Shown: in pieces, positions 43,379 to 51,769 of the stretch | How the letters are laid out: each line of letters begins with the position of its first letter | Numbering within the stretch: the first letter of the stretch is position 1 | Source of the DNA: Actinomycetota bacterium | Lineage (GTDB): Bacteria > Actinomycetota > Thermoleophilia > Solirubrobacterales > Solirubrobacteraceae | Direction: 5' to 3' | DNA: 64,000 nt | Assembly: GCA_005888335.1 (NCBI GenBank) | Contig: VAWY01000123.1 | Coordinates: 13,029 to 77,028, forward strand | Made by a program: the position numbers and the translations under genes | Notes under the pieces: generated by a model | Told to the model about the DNA's origin: nothing | Seen by the model: only the letters and a program-made list of their open reading frames with translations | Databases searched by the model: none

Positions 43379-44119
43379 ATGTCCGTCGACTCGCCCACGC
43401 GCCGACACCCCACGCCACCCCCGCCGCCGCCCAAGCGCGGCGGTGTCAACGTGCTCACGCTCGTCATCGCGGCGGTCAGCTCGGTCGTCGCCGCGATCCT
43501 CGTCGGCAAGATCTGGGCGTCGGGGACCCTGTGGGCGACCGCGATGACGCCGGTCATCGTCGCGCTGGTCAAGGAGGCGCTCGAGCGCCCGGCGCAGCGG
43601 GTGCGCGAGGTCAGCGTGGTCGGGCGGCGCCAGAGCGGTGAGGAGCTCGTCGTCGAGGAGGTCGAGCCGCCCACCGCGGCCGGCGCCCCGCCGGAGCCCG
43701 CCGGCTACCGGACCTACGGGATCCGGCGCAAGCACTGGAAGGTCGCGATCGTGACGGGGCTGTTGGCCTTCGTGCTTGGCGCGCTCGTGCTGACGGTCCC
43801 GGAGTTGGTTGCTGGGCGCTCGATCACCAACGGCGGCCGAGCGACGACGCTCTTCCATGGCAAGGCTCGCGTGGCGCGGCACAAGGAGAAGCAGCAGACC
43901 GAGACGACGACGACGGAGACGGTGACGACGACGACGCCCGGAGCGACTGAGACGACGCCGGGGGCGACGGAGACGACGCCGACGACTCCGACGGAGACCA
44001 CGACGACGCCGGGGGCTACCGAGACGACGCCGAGCGGCGGCCAGACGGTGCCGCCGGCGGCCACGGCGCCCGGGGGCGAGACGCCGCCGCCGGCGGGGAC
44101 GACGACGCCGGGGGGGTAG
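43379..44119 (+). CDS. Two-helix membrane protein with Thr/Pro-rich tail
   Basis: 246 residues. Proline-rich start, helix 1 about 24-46 (VLTLVIAAVSSVVAAILVGK), an amphipathic middle with charged residues, helix 2 about 120-140 (VAIVTGLLAFVLGALVLTV) and then an 80-residue tail of TTTTPGATETTP-like low-complexity repeats probably outside the cell. Such Thr/Pro tails act as wall-spanning stalks. No catalytic domain. Unknown family. Confidence 0.7.
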   Translation: MSVDSPTRRHPTPPPPPPKRGGVNVLTLVIAAVSSVVAAILVGKIWASGTLWATAMTPVIVALVKEALERPAQRVREVSVVGRRQSGEELVVEEVEPPTAAGAPPEPAGYRTYGIRRKHWKVAIVTGLLAFVLGALVLTVPELVAGRSITNGGRATTLFHGKARVARHKEKQQTETTTTETVTTTTPGATETTPGATETTPTTPTETTTTPGATETTPSGGQTVPPAATAPGGETPPPAGTTTPGG

Positions 44120-44135
44120 GGCGTTCGTTCTTCTT

Positions 44136-44472
44136 GCGCTCCGCTCGCTCGTGTGTGGCGGGCTGGGGCGTGGTCCGATTGCACTGAGGGGAAGGAGCGG
44201 TTGGTCCTTGTGGCCGCACCTGTCGAGCGCGCTCCGCGCGCCTCCCTCGGGGTTTCGGCGCGGTGGGACCGCGAGCGTGACGCGCCTGGCGCGTTGCCGC
44301 TCGGTGGCAGTCGAGAGAGCGATCGACCGCGATATAGGCGGTCGATCGCTCTCTCGTTGCCCCGGGTCACCGCGCGTGGCGTGTTGCCGCTCGGCCCGGG
44401 CGCGGACCAGGCTCGTTTCCCTCAGTGCAATCGGACCCGGCCGCGACCCGCAACCAACGCCCGAGCGGAGCG
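44136..44472. repeat. Dispersed structured element, copy B (inverted relative to copy A)
   Basis: 337 bp, mostly identical to the reverse complement of 9963-10426. Nested inverted repeats are clear here: outer GCGCTCCGCTCG (44136-47) with CGAGCGGAGCG (44462-72); inner 17-bp perfect arms TCCGATTGCACTGAGGG (44174-90) and CCCTCAGTGCAATCGGA (44419-35); and a central hairpin with 19-bp perfect arms CGAGAGAGCGATCGACCGC (44312-30) around GATATAG. Like copy A it separates two convergent genes (the Thr/Pro-tail protein and the sigma factor). No coding frame in it is credible. Confidence 0.85.
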
Positions 44473-44503
44473 ACAAAAGCGACAAAGCGAACGCCAAACC
44501 GCC

Positions 44504-45064
44504 CTAAGCCGCCACAACCTCCCCCAACGCCCCCCGCGCCCGCACCAGCAGCGACTTGGTCGCCGGCACCGACGTCCCGAGCGTCGCCGCCATCTCGGCG
44601 TGGCCGATCCCGCAGAACTCCCGCATGATGAGCGCGAGCCGCTGGCGCTCCGGCAGCCGCCCGATCTCGGCCACGACGTCGCGCACGCGCTCGCGCTCGG
44701 CCGCGCGGACCGCCGGGTCGGCGTCCTCGGCCGGGCGCAGGTGGGCGACGTCGTCGAGCTCGGCGACGGCGCGCGCCGGCCGGCGCAGCTCGTCCATCGC
44801 GCGGTTGCGGACGATCATGTACAGCCACGGCTTGAGGTTCATCGCGGCGTCGGTGGCCCGCAGGCCGGCGAGCGCGCGGATGAAGGCGTCCTGGACGACG
44901 TCCTCGGCGTCGTGGCCGGTGCCGGAGAGCAGGCGGCGGGCGAAGGCGAGCAGGCGGTCGCGGTAGCGGTTGTGGATTGCGGCGAAGGCATCGTCGCGTC
45001 CGGCGCGGACGAGGGCGACGAGGCGCTCGTCGTCGAGCTGTGAGGTCAGGGCGTAGGAGGGCAT
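44504..45064 (-). CDS. ECF-type RNA polymerase sigma factor
   Basis: 186 residues from ATG 45064. Region 2 with the LLAFARRLLSGTGHDAEDVVQDAFIRAL and WLYMIVRNRAMDELRR signatures, and region 4 with LPERQRLALIMREFCGIGHAEMAATLGTSVPATKSLLVRARGAL. It binds core polymerase and reads a specific promoter class. No anti-sigma gene is adjacent. It is divergent from the FHA regulator gene across about 97 bp. Confidence 0.93.
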   Translation of the reverse strand: MPSYALTSQLDDERLVALVRAGRDDAFAAIHNRYRDRLLAFARRLLSGTGHDAEDVVQDAFIRALAGLRATDAAMNLKPWLYMIVRNRAMDELRRPARAVAELDDVAHLRPAEDADPAVRAAERERVRDVVAEIGRLPERQRLALIMREFCGIGHAEMAATLGTSVPATKSLLVRARGALGEVVAA

Positions 45065-45161
45065 GGCCGGAGATTCGCCGCAAACCGGCCGCTTTCGGGC
45101 CTCCGGAGGTGGCGATCTTCGCGCCCTTGGTGTGCGCGTTTGCCACCATGGTGTGGACCCG

Positions 45162-45842
45162 ATGGAGTCCCCGCTCGCCCCCCACGCCGCCTCGCCCGCC
45201 GAGCTGCAGGAGCGTCTGCGCGCCGAGCGCGAGGGCGCGCCGTTCCTGGTCTTCCGCGACGACTCGGGGCTGCAACGGATCGAGCTGCTCGACGGTCGCG
45301 CCGGGCGGGTGACGATCGGCCGCTCGGCGGGCAACGACATCGCGCTGCCCTGGGACTCGGAGGTCTCGCGGCTGCACGTCGAGCTCGAGCGCCTCGGCGA
45401 CCAGTGGGTCGTCTCCGACGAGGGCCTGTCGCGCAACGGGTCGTTCGTCAACGGCGAGCGCGTCGACGGCCGCCGGCGCCTGCGCGACGGCGACGTGCTG
45501 CGCATCGGCCGCACGACGCTCGCCTTCCGCGTCCCCGACACGGCCGACTCGCGCCCCACCGCGGTCGCGGCGCCCGGCATCGGGACCCCGCCGCAGCTGA
45601 CCCCGACCCAGCGGCGCATCCTGATCGCGCTGTGCCGGCCCTACAAGCACGGCGAGTTCGCCGCGCCGGCCACCAACGGCCAGATCGCCGCCGAGGTCTT
45701 CCTGTCCGTCGATGCCGTGAAGGCCCACTTGCGTGCGCTCTTCCAGGCGTTCGGCCTCGACCAGCTCCCGCAGAACCAGAAGCGGGCGGCGCTGGCGATC
45801 CGTGCGCTACAGGAAGGGATCGTCGCCCGGCGCGAGCTCTAG
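45162..45842 (+). CDS. FHA-domain protein with C-terminal helix-turn-helix
   Basis: 226 residues. An FHA phosphothreonine-binding domain spans about 35-125 (GRVTIGRSAGNDIALPWDSEVSRLHVEL...GLSRNGSFVNGERVDG). The C-terminal part (LTPTQRRILIALCRPY... NGQIAAEVFLSVDAVKAHLRALFQAF) reads as a winged-helix or LuxR-like DNA-binding unit. It may respond to a Ser/Thr kinase; one is encoded 0.4 kb away (46270-48252). Divergent from the ECF sigma gene; overlaps the convergent DUF167 gene by 36 bp. Confidence 0.85.
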   Translation: MESPLAPHAASPAELQERLRAEREGAPFLVFRDDSGLQRIELLDGRAGRVTIGRSAGNDIALPWDSEVSRLHVELERLGDQWVVSDEGLSRNGSFVNGERVDGRRRLRDGDVLRIGRTTLAFRVPDTADSRPTAVAAPGIGTPPQLTPTQRRILIALCRPYKHGEFAAPATNGQIAAEVFLSVDAVKAHLRALFQAFGLDQLPQNQKRAALAIRALQEGIVARREL

Positions 45843-46091
45843 CGCCGAGCGCAGCGCGCCGGCGTCGACGCCCTCGACGCGCACGACCTTGTCTCGCGCC
45901 GAAGCGCCGCGCACCACCGACACGCGCGACCGCGCCACCCCGGCGCGCTCGGCCAGCAGGGCGCACACGGCGGCGTTGGCCTTGCCCTCGACGGGCGGGG
46001 CGGCGACGCGGACGACGAGCGCCCCGGCGCGCATCCCCGCCAGCTCGGAGCGCCGCGCGCGCGGCAGCACGCGCACGCGCACCTCCGCCAC
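45807..46091 (-). CDS. DUF167 (YggU-family) protein
   Basis: From the GTG at 46091, 94 residues: VAEVRVRVLPRARRSEL, ALVVRVAAPPVEGKANAAV and GASARDKVVRV, the DUF167 core. Function unknown; the family is widespread and small. Upstream frame lies in element C copy 2 and is excluded. The GTG shares its G with the CTAG terminus of element C (CTAGTG), the same arrangement as at treZ. The 3' end overlaps the FHA gene by 36 bp. Confidence 0.85.
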   Translation of the reverse strand: MAEVRVRVLPRARRSELAGMRAGALVVRVAAPPVEGKANAAVCALLAERAGVARSRVSVVRGASARDKVVRVEGVDAGALRSALELAPGDDPFL

Positions 46092-46273
46092 TAGTGGGCC
46101 CGTCCGCCGGTCGGACGGCTTTCGGACGCCGCTGGCAGCCGCCTGGACCCACCCGTCGGTCCTCGGACTGTTCCCCACCCACCCACACCTTCGGACGCCG
46201 GCCGGCGGGTGGGTGGGCGAATTCCGGCCAGCGACGCCCGACGACCCGCCCGACCGACGGACGCCCCCACTAG
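46091..46273. repeat. 183-bp palindromic element C, copy 2
   Basis: Both ends are CTAG and the outer arms pair (CTAGTGGGCCCGTCC at left, GGACGCCCCCACTAG at right); the first about 50 bp of each arm are roughly three-quarters complementary. The inside has the CCCCACCCACCC / GGGTGGGTGGG hairpin. Length equals copy 1 exactly. The left CTAG overlaps the GTG start of the DUF167 gene. The right CTAG supplies the TAG stop of the kinase gene. Confidence 0.85.
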
Positions 46274-48252
46274 AAGGTCACCTTCTGGACGACGCTCGCG
46301 CCCGTCGCGATCACCCACAGCGTGCGTCCGCTGAGCGCGAGCTTGAACGGGTTGATCGCCGTCGGCACCGGAGCGCCCACGGGCCGCTGGGTGCGCGGGT
46401 CGACGCGCGCGAGCTCGGAGTCGTCGTAGCCCGACGCCCACACCGCGAACCGGTTGACCGCGACGCTGCGCGGGTGCAGGCCGACGTCGACGGTCGTCGC
46501 GGTGTTCGTGGCCGGATCGATCCGCGAGAGCGTGGTGTTGCCCTCGTTGGCCACCCAGACGAAGCCCCCGCCGACGTCGACGCCGTTCGGGTGGCGGCCG
46601 ACCTGGATGACGCGCTGGCCGCCGGTGCGGGTGTCGACGCGCGTGACGGTCGAACGGAAGCGGTTGGTCACCCACACCGCGCCCTCGCCGAGCGCGAGGC
46701 TCTGCACGCCGTAGGCGATCGGCAGCGTGTTGAGCAGCGCCCCCGTGCGCGGGTCGAGCTTGAGCAGCAGCTGCGTGCGCGCGCGCGACTGCGCGCCGGT
46801 CCGGCTGCCGACCCACACCGCGCTGCGGGTCACCGCGATCGCCACCGGCCGCCCGGCCACGGCGAACGGCGGCCCGACCTGGCGGTGGGTGCGGATGCTG
46901 ATGCGCGCCACCGTCTGGCGCGGCTGGTTGGCGATCCACACGAAGCCACGCCCGACCGCCATCTCGGTCGTCCCGCGCGGAACGGGGATCGTGCCGCGCC
47001 GCTCACCGGTGGCCGCGTCGAGACGCATCAGCGACGTGTCCGGGAAGCCGGCGACCCAGACCTGACCGCCCGCGATCGCGAGCGCGTTCGGCCGGCTGAC
47101 GACCGGCACCGGCTTGCCGACGCGGCCGGCAGCCGGCCCGGCGGCGGGCGTCGTGACGGGGGACGCCGGGCCGGGCTCCGAGCCGCCGCCCGCGGCGACC
47201 ACGGCCACCACCACCGCGACGGCCGCGACGGCGAGCGCGGCGAGCGCGACGAGCGCCGCGCTCGGGCGCCGGCGCCCGCGCCGCCGCCGCGGCGGCGGCG
47301 GGGCGGGGGGCGGGGCGGCCGCGGTCGGCGCCGTCGGGAGGTCGGGGCTGACCGCCGTCTCCTCTTCGACGGCGGCCGCCGGCGCGGCCGGTCCCCGGGC
47401 GACCTGGCGCTCGGGCTCGTCGGGCACCGGCACACCGGCGGCCGCGAGGGCCGCGCGCCCCAGGTCGCCGGCCGACGGGTAGCGGTCAGCCGGGGCCTTG
47501 GCCAGCGCCCGCCGGACGACCGGGTCGAACGCGCCCGGCGCGCCGGGCCCGACCCGCGGCGGCTCGTCGTGCAGGTGGCTCCAGAGGATCGCCTCGTCGG
47601 TGTCGGCGGCGAAGGGCGGCGCTCCGGTCAGCGCGCTGAACAGCACCGAGCCCAGCGCGTAGACGTCGGCGCGGGCGTCCACGCGCTCGCCGCGGATCTG
47701 CTCGGGCGCGACGTAGCCGAGGGTCCCGACCCAGCCCCCGGGCCGGCTGACCTGCGTGGACCCCTCGCCCACCCGCTTGATCAGCCCGAAGTCCGTCAGG
47801 TAGGCGTGGTCGGTCGGCGTCAGCAGGATGTTGGCCGGCTTGACGTCGCGGTGGACCAGCCCGCGCGCGTGGGCGGCGTCGAGCGCGTCGGCGACCTGGG
47901 CGACGATCCGGGCCGCGCGCCGCGGCTCGAGCCGCCCCTCGCGCCGCAGCAGCGCCCGCACGTCCTCGCCGTCGACGAAGCGCATCGAGATGTACAGGAC
48001 GTCCTGCTCCTCGCCCGCCGAGAAGATCGGGATCACGTTCGGGTGCTCGATCGACGCCGCGGCGCGCGACTCGCGCACGAAGCGCGCGCGGAACTCCGGA
48101 TCGCCGGCCAGCGCGGGGGTGATCAGCTTGAGCGCGACCCGGCGGTCGAGCGCGAGCTCGGTCGCGCGGTAGACGACGCCCATCCCGCCGCGCCCCGCGA
48201 CCTCCTCGATGCGATGGCCGGCGAACACGTCGCCGGGAGCCAGATCGGCCAT
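46270..48252 (-). CDS. Membrane Ser/Thr protein kinase with extracellular beta-propeller
   Basis: 660 residues. Kinase domain about 10-270: GRGGMGVVYRA (P-loop), VALKLI (Lys), VHRDVKPANILL (catalytic loop), DFG, and VGTLGYVAPEQIRG (P+1). Then a Pro/Ala linker, an Arg stretch ([10 protein letters not shown]), one helix at about 335-355 (ALVALAALAVAAVAVVVAVV), and an outside part of about six to seven propeller blades (repeats such as GGQVWVAGFPDTSLMRLDAATG, VWVGSRT, GGGFVWVANEGNTTLSRIDPAT). PknD-like. The FHA protein nearby may be a partner. Its TAG stop lies in the CTAG end of element C. Confidence 0.93.
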   Translation of the reverse strand: MADLAPGDVFAGHRIEEVAGRGGMGVVYRATELALDRRVALKLITPALAGDPEFRARFVRESRAAASIEHPNVIPIFSAGEEQDVLYISMRFVDGEDVRALLRREGRLEPRRAARIVAQVADALDAAHARGLVHRDVKPANILLTPTDHAYLTDFGLIKRVGEGSTQVSRPGGWVGTLGYVAPEQIRGERVDARADVYALGSVLFSALTGAPPFAADTDEAILWSHLHDEPPRVGPGAPGAFDPVVRRALAKAPADRYPSAGDLGRAALAAAGVPVPDEPERQVARGPAAPAAAVEEETAVSPDLPTAPTAAAPPPAPPPPRRRRGRRRPSAALVALAALAVAAVAVVVAVVAAGGGSEPGPASPVTTPAAGPAAGRVGKPVPVVSRPNALAIAGGQVWVAGFPDTSLMRLDAATGERRGTIPVPRGTTEMAVGRGFVWIANQPRQTVARISIRTHRQVGPPFAVAGRPVAIAVTRSAVWVGSRTGAQSRARTQLLLKLDPRTGALLNTLPIAYGVQSLALGEGAVWVTNRFRSTVTRVDTRTGGQRVIQVGRHPNGVDVGGGFVWVANEGNTTLSRIDPATNTATTVDVGLHPRSVAVNRFAVWASGYDDSELARVDPRTQRPVGAPVPTAINPFKLALSGRTLWVIATGASVVQKVTF

Positions 48253-48325
48253 GGGAAGCGTTCTAGCGGCTACGTCGGTCGCCGGACCTCAAGCCCCCGC
48301 CGGCGCTGTCCGATGACCCGGAAAC

Positions 48326-49996
48326 ATGACCAGACTCCGCTTCCTGCTCGCGCTGACCGCGCTCACCCTGCTCGCGCCCGCCACGGCGCACGCCGCCCCC
48401 GAGCCCGGCATGAACCTCGCGCTGCCGTTCACCGCAGCGGACCTGCAGAACGTCAAGGACTCGGGCGCCAAGACCGCCCGGTTCTTCATGTTCACGACGA
48501 ACACGCCTGGCCAGTTCGACGGTCCGGTCGCCGAGCTGGCCGCCATCGGCGTCAAGCCGGTGTTCGTCGTCGCCGGCGATCCCGCCAACCCGCCGACGAC
48601 GCCGGCCGCGATCGCCCAGTACACCGCCTTCATCGCGCAGGCCGCCGCCCACTTCAAGGGCCAGGTCGCGGGGTGGGAGATCTGGAACGAGGAGGACGCG
48701 CCCAAGTGGTGGGCCGGGATGCCGGCCCTCGACGAGGACCATCCCAACCGCGACGCCTCGCAGTACGTGCCCCTCCTCAAGGCGGCCTACCAGGCCGTCA
48801 AGGCGGCGGACCCGAGCGCGCCGGTCGTCCTGGGCGGCCTGACGGGCAACGACTACAAGTTCGTGCAGAGCGTCTACGACAACGGCGGGTCGGGCTCCTT
48901 CGACGCCGTCGCGACGCACACCGACACCGGGTGCGCGATCAGCTCGCCGTACGGCTACTTCCGCGACGCGGCGGGCGGCCCCATCAGCCAGTGGTCGTTC
49001 CTCGGCTACCGCGCGGTCCACGACGTGATGGACGCGCACGGCGACGGCGCCAAGCAGATCTGGCTGACCGAGATGGGCTGGGCGTCCTACACCGGGACGT
49101 GCCAGGTCGGCAAGTGGGCCGGCCAGAAGGCGGCGGGCGTGACCGAAGCCGACCAGGCCAAGTTCACCACCCAGGCCTTCCACTGCATGAGCCAGGACCC
49201 CTACGTCGCCAAGGCGCTGCTCTTCACGCTCAACGACGCCAACGAGTCCGACCCGATGTTCGGGACGTACGGCGCGGTGCGCGTCAACGGCCAGCACAAG
49301 CCGCTGTTCGGCGCCTTGCAGACGTTCGCGGCTCGCGGCGACACGCTGCCGGCGAGCGAGGCGTGCGGTGACTTCCAGGCGCCGGACATCACCATCGACG
49401 CGCCGACCAACGGCGCCGTCTTCGCCGGCCCGCTGACGCTGAAGGCGAGCGCGACCGACGCCTCCGGCGTGCCGCGCATCTCGTTCTTCGCCGACGACCA
49501 GAGCAGCGAGATCCGCAACTTCACCAGCAAGGACGCCCCGGCGACGCTGCAGGGCGGCCTGGACTGGATGGGCGCCAAGCAGCTCTCGCTCGGCCAGCAC
49601 AAGATCACGGTGGTCGCGGTGGACCCGATGGGCAACCAGGCGACGAAGTCCGTCACGGTGACCAGGGTCGACCCGGCGAAGATGCCCGCGATCAAGACCC
49701 TGCTCAAGGTGAAGCTGGCGGGCAAGGGCGCCAGGCGCATCCTGCGCGTGCAGCTCGCGCTGTCGTCGAAGGGCCTGACCAACGTGCTGGGCAAGATCAA
49801 GGTCGTCTTCCAGAAGAAGGTCAAGGGCCGCTGGAAGACCGCCCACAAGTACGGCTCGATGGCCAAGGGCTTCGACCGGCGCGCGAAGGCCTTCAAGGTC
49901 AGCCTGGCGAAGGCGCAGTGGCGCGTGCTCGTGACGTACGGCGGCTCGCCGGGCTACGCCAAGGCGACGTCGTCGCTGAAGTTCAGCGTCCGGTAG
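48326..49996 (+). CDS. Secreted glycoside hydrolase (clan A, GH39/GH5-like) with Ig-like domain
   Basis: 556 residues with signal peptide (FLLALTALTLLAPATAHA). TIM-barrel with acid/base Glu122 in GWEIWNEEDAPKWW and candidate nucleophile Glu249 in WLTEMGWAS, the two-Glu pattern of clan A enzymes. After about residue 350 an Ig-like domain follows (APDITIDAPTNGAVFAGPLTL, FFADD), and a Lys/Arg-rich C-terminal beta domain. Cys residues near 225-250 may form a disulfide. Substrate not clear. Convergent overlap of 43 bp with the ABC exporter gene. Confidence 0.8.
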   Translation: MTRLRFLLALTALTLLAPATAHAAPEPGMNLALPFTAADLQNVKDSGAKTARFFMFTTNTPGQFDGPVAELAAIGVKPVFVVAGDPANPPTTPAAIAQYTAFIAQAAAHFKGQVAGWEIWNEEDAPKWWAGMPALDEDHPNRDASQYVPLLKAAYQAVKAADPSAPVVLGGLTGNDYKFVQSVYDNGGSGSFDAVATHTDTGCAISSPYGYFRDAAGGPISQWSFLGYRAVHDVMDAHGDGAKQIWLTEMGWASYTGTCQVGKWAGQKAAGVTEADQAKFTTQAFHCMSQDPYVAKALLFTLNDANESDPMFGTYGAVRVNGQHKPLFGALQTFAARGDTLPASEACGDFQAPDITIDAPTNGAVFAGPLTLKASATDASGVPRISFFADDQSSEIRNFTSKDAPATLQGGLDWMGAKQLSLGQHKITVVAVDPMGNQATKSVTVTRVDPAKMPAIKTLLKVKLAGKGARRILRVQLALSSKGLTNVLGKIKVVFQKKVKGRWKTAHKYGSMAKGFDRRAKAFKVSLAKAQWRVLVTYGGSPGYAKATSSLKFSVR

Positions 49997-51678
49997 CGGC
50001 CCCGCAGGGCGAGGAGCTCGTCGTGCGTGCCGCGCTCGACGATCTCCCCGCCGTCGAGCACGATGATCTGATCCGCGTCGCGCACCGTCGAGAGGCGGTG
50101 GGCGATCGCGATCGTCGTCCGGCCCGCCGACAGGTCGTCCAGCGCCGCCTGCACGGCGCGCTCGGTCTCCGTGTCGAGCGCGCTCGTCGCCTCGTCGAGG
50201 ACGAGCACCGGCGGGTTGCGCAGCACGGTGCGGGCGATCGCGATGCGCTGCTTCTCGCCGCCTGAGAACCGGTAGCCGCGCTCGCCGACGAGCGTCTCGT
50301 AGCCCTCCGGCAGCGACGCCACGAGGTCGTGGATGCGCGCCGCGCGCGCCGCCGCCACGAGCTCGTCGTCGGTGGCGTCCGGCTTGGCGAAGCGCAGGTT
50401 GTCGGCCACCGAGGCGTGGAACAGGTACGTATCCTGCGAGACGAGCCCGACGCCGGCGGCCAGCGACGTAAGCGTGGTGTCGCGCACATCGGTGCCGTCG
50501 ATGCTCACCGTCCCGTGCTGGGCGTCGTATAGGCGCGCGACGAGGTAGCCCAGCGTCGTCTTGCCCGAGCCGGTCTCGCCGACGATCGCCACCTTGGTGC
50601 CGGGCGCCGCCTCGAGGTCGATGCCGCGCAGGATCCACGGCCCGTCGTCCTCGTAGCGGAACCAGACGTCGTCGAAGCGCAAGCGCCCGTCGAGGACCTG
50701 CAGCTCGCGGTGGCCGTCGCGCAGCTCGACGGGCAGGTCGAGGTACTCGAAGATCCGCTCGAACAGCGCCAGCGAGCTCTGCACGTCGACGCCCACGCTG
50801 AGCAGCGACTGGATGGGGAAGACGACGCGCGTCTGGAGCGTGGTGAAGGCGACCACCGTGCCGATCGTGATCGCCCCCGAGCCCCCGGCGATCAGCAGCC
50901 CGGCCACGAGGTAGACCAGCGCCGGCATCACGGCGAAGGAGATCTGGATCGTCGCCATGACCCAGCGGCCGGCCATCCGCCCGCGGACCTCGAGGTCGGC
51001 CAGGCGGGCCGACTCGCCGTCGAAGCGGTCGGCGAGCTCGGCCGAGCGGCCCATCGTCTTGCCCAGCAGGATCCCCGAGACGCTCAGCGACTCCTCGACG
51101 AGCGTCGAGATGTCGGCCATGGTCTCCTGGCGCTGGGCGGTGATCCGCTTGCGCTGCGCGCCCACCCGGCGGCTGAGCCAGACGAACAGCGGCAGGACGG
51201 CGAGGCTGAAGACGGCGAGGCGCCAGTCGAGCAGCACCATGGCGACGACCGTCGCCACGACCGTGGTCACGTTCTGGACGATCGAGGTCGCGGTGCTGGT
51301 GACCACCGACTGCACGCCGCCGATGTCGTTGGCGATCCGCGACTGGACCTCGCCGGTCCGCGTGCGGGTGAAGAAGGCCAGCGGGAGGCGCTGCAGGTGG
51401 CGATAGACCGCCCGCCGCAGGTCGTGCATGACGCGCTGGCCGACGGCGTTCGAGAGGTACGTCTGGGCGACGCCGAGCGCGCCGGTGAGCACCGAGATCG
51501 CCACCATCCCGGCGACCAGCAGCGCGAGCAGGTGGGTGTCGCGCTGCGGGATGGCGGTGTCGAGCACCTGGCGCAGCAGGAAGGGCGAGGCCACGCCGAC
51601 CAGCGCGGAGCCCGCGATCAGCCCGCCGACGGCCGCCAGGCGGCCGCGATAGGGGCGGAAGAGTCGGGCGATGCGCAT
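49954..51678 (-). CDS. ABC transporter, fused permease and ATPase (exporter type)
   Basis: From ATG 51678 (GAGGT 8 nt upstream) 574 residues. About six transmembrane helices (residues 18-290) then the nucleotide-binding domain: Walker A GETGSGKTT, Q-loop SQDTYLF, signature FSGGEKQRIAIA, Walker B VLVLDEATSALD and H-loop IAHRLST. A half-transporter exporting lipid, peptide or drug as a homodimer or with a partner. Substrate unknown. Its ribosome site lies within a palindrome, a possible repressor site. Confidence 0.95.
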   Translation of the reverse strand: MRIARLFRPYRGRLAAVGGLIAGSALVGVASPFLLRQVLDTAIPQRDTHLLALLVAGMVAISVLTGALGVAQTYLSNAVGQRVMHDLRRAVYRHLQRLPLAFFTRTRTGEVQSRIANDIGGVQSVVTSTATSIVQNVTTVVATVVAMVLLDWRLAVFSLAVLPLFVWLSRRVGAQRKRITAQRQETMADISTLVEESLSVSGILLGKTMGRSAELADRFDGESARLADLEVRGRMAGRWVMATIQISFAVMPALVYLVAGLLIAGGSGAITIGTVVAFTTLQTRVVFPIQSLLSVGVDVQSSLALFERIFEYLDLPVELRDGHRELQVLDGRLRFDDVWFRYEDDGPWILRGIDLEAAPGTKVAIVGETGSGKTTLGYLVARLYDAQHGTVSIDGTDVRDTTLTSLAAGVGLVSQDTYLFHASVADNLRFAKPDATDDELVAAARAARIHDLVASLPEGYETLVGERGYRFSGGEKQRIAIARTVLRNPPVLVLDEATSALDTETERAVQAALDDLSAGRTTIAIAHRLSTVRDADQIIVLDGGEIVERGTHDELLALRGRYRTLNFSDDVALA

Positions 51679-51680
51679 AT

Positions 51681-51693
51681 TTGAGTACCTCAA
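51681..51693. promoter_or_regulatory. Inverted repeat overlapping the ribosome site of the ABC exporter
   Basis: TTGAG-TAC-CTCAA (plus strand) is a perfect 5+3+5 palindrome, flanked by CATAT and CATAT-like sequence (ATATTTGAG ... CTCAAGCATAT). The GAGGT of the ribosome site is inside it. This AT-rich patch stands out and resembles MarR-family operators controlling exporters; no MarR gene is in the window. Assignment is by resemblance only. Confidence 0.45.
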
Positions 51694-51769
51694 GCATATT
51701 TGGTCGGGCAAGCGGGTACCAAGCGGCGGTGCGTCAGGCGTCATAACGATGCGATAACCTGCCGCGCCG

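Noticed and set aside
43714..44370. A 218-codon minus-strand frame over element B and the Thr/Pro gene
   Set aside because: Made of antisense Thr/Pro repeats and palindrome; no codon or motif support.
46092..46178. N-terminal extension of the DUF167 protein
   Set aside because: The sequence is element C copy 2 and would add residues unlike the family; the GTG at 46091 fits the conserved start.
48263..51697. A 1144-codon minus-strand frame
   Set aside because: It joins antisense of the glycosidase to an out-of-frame reading of the ABC exporter; both real genes have full motif sets.
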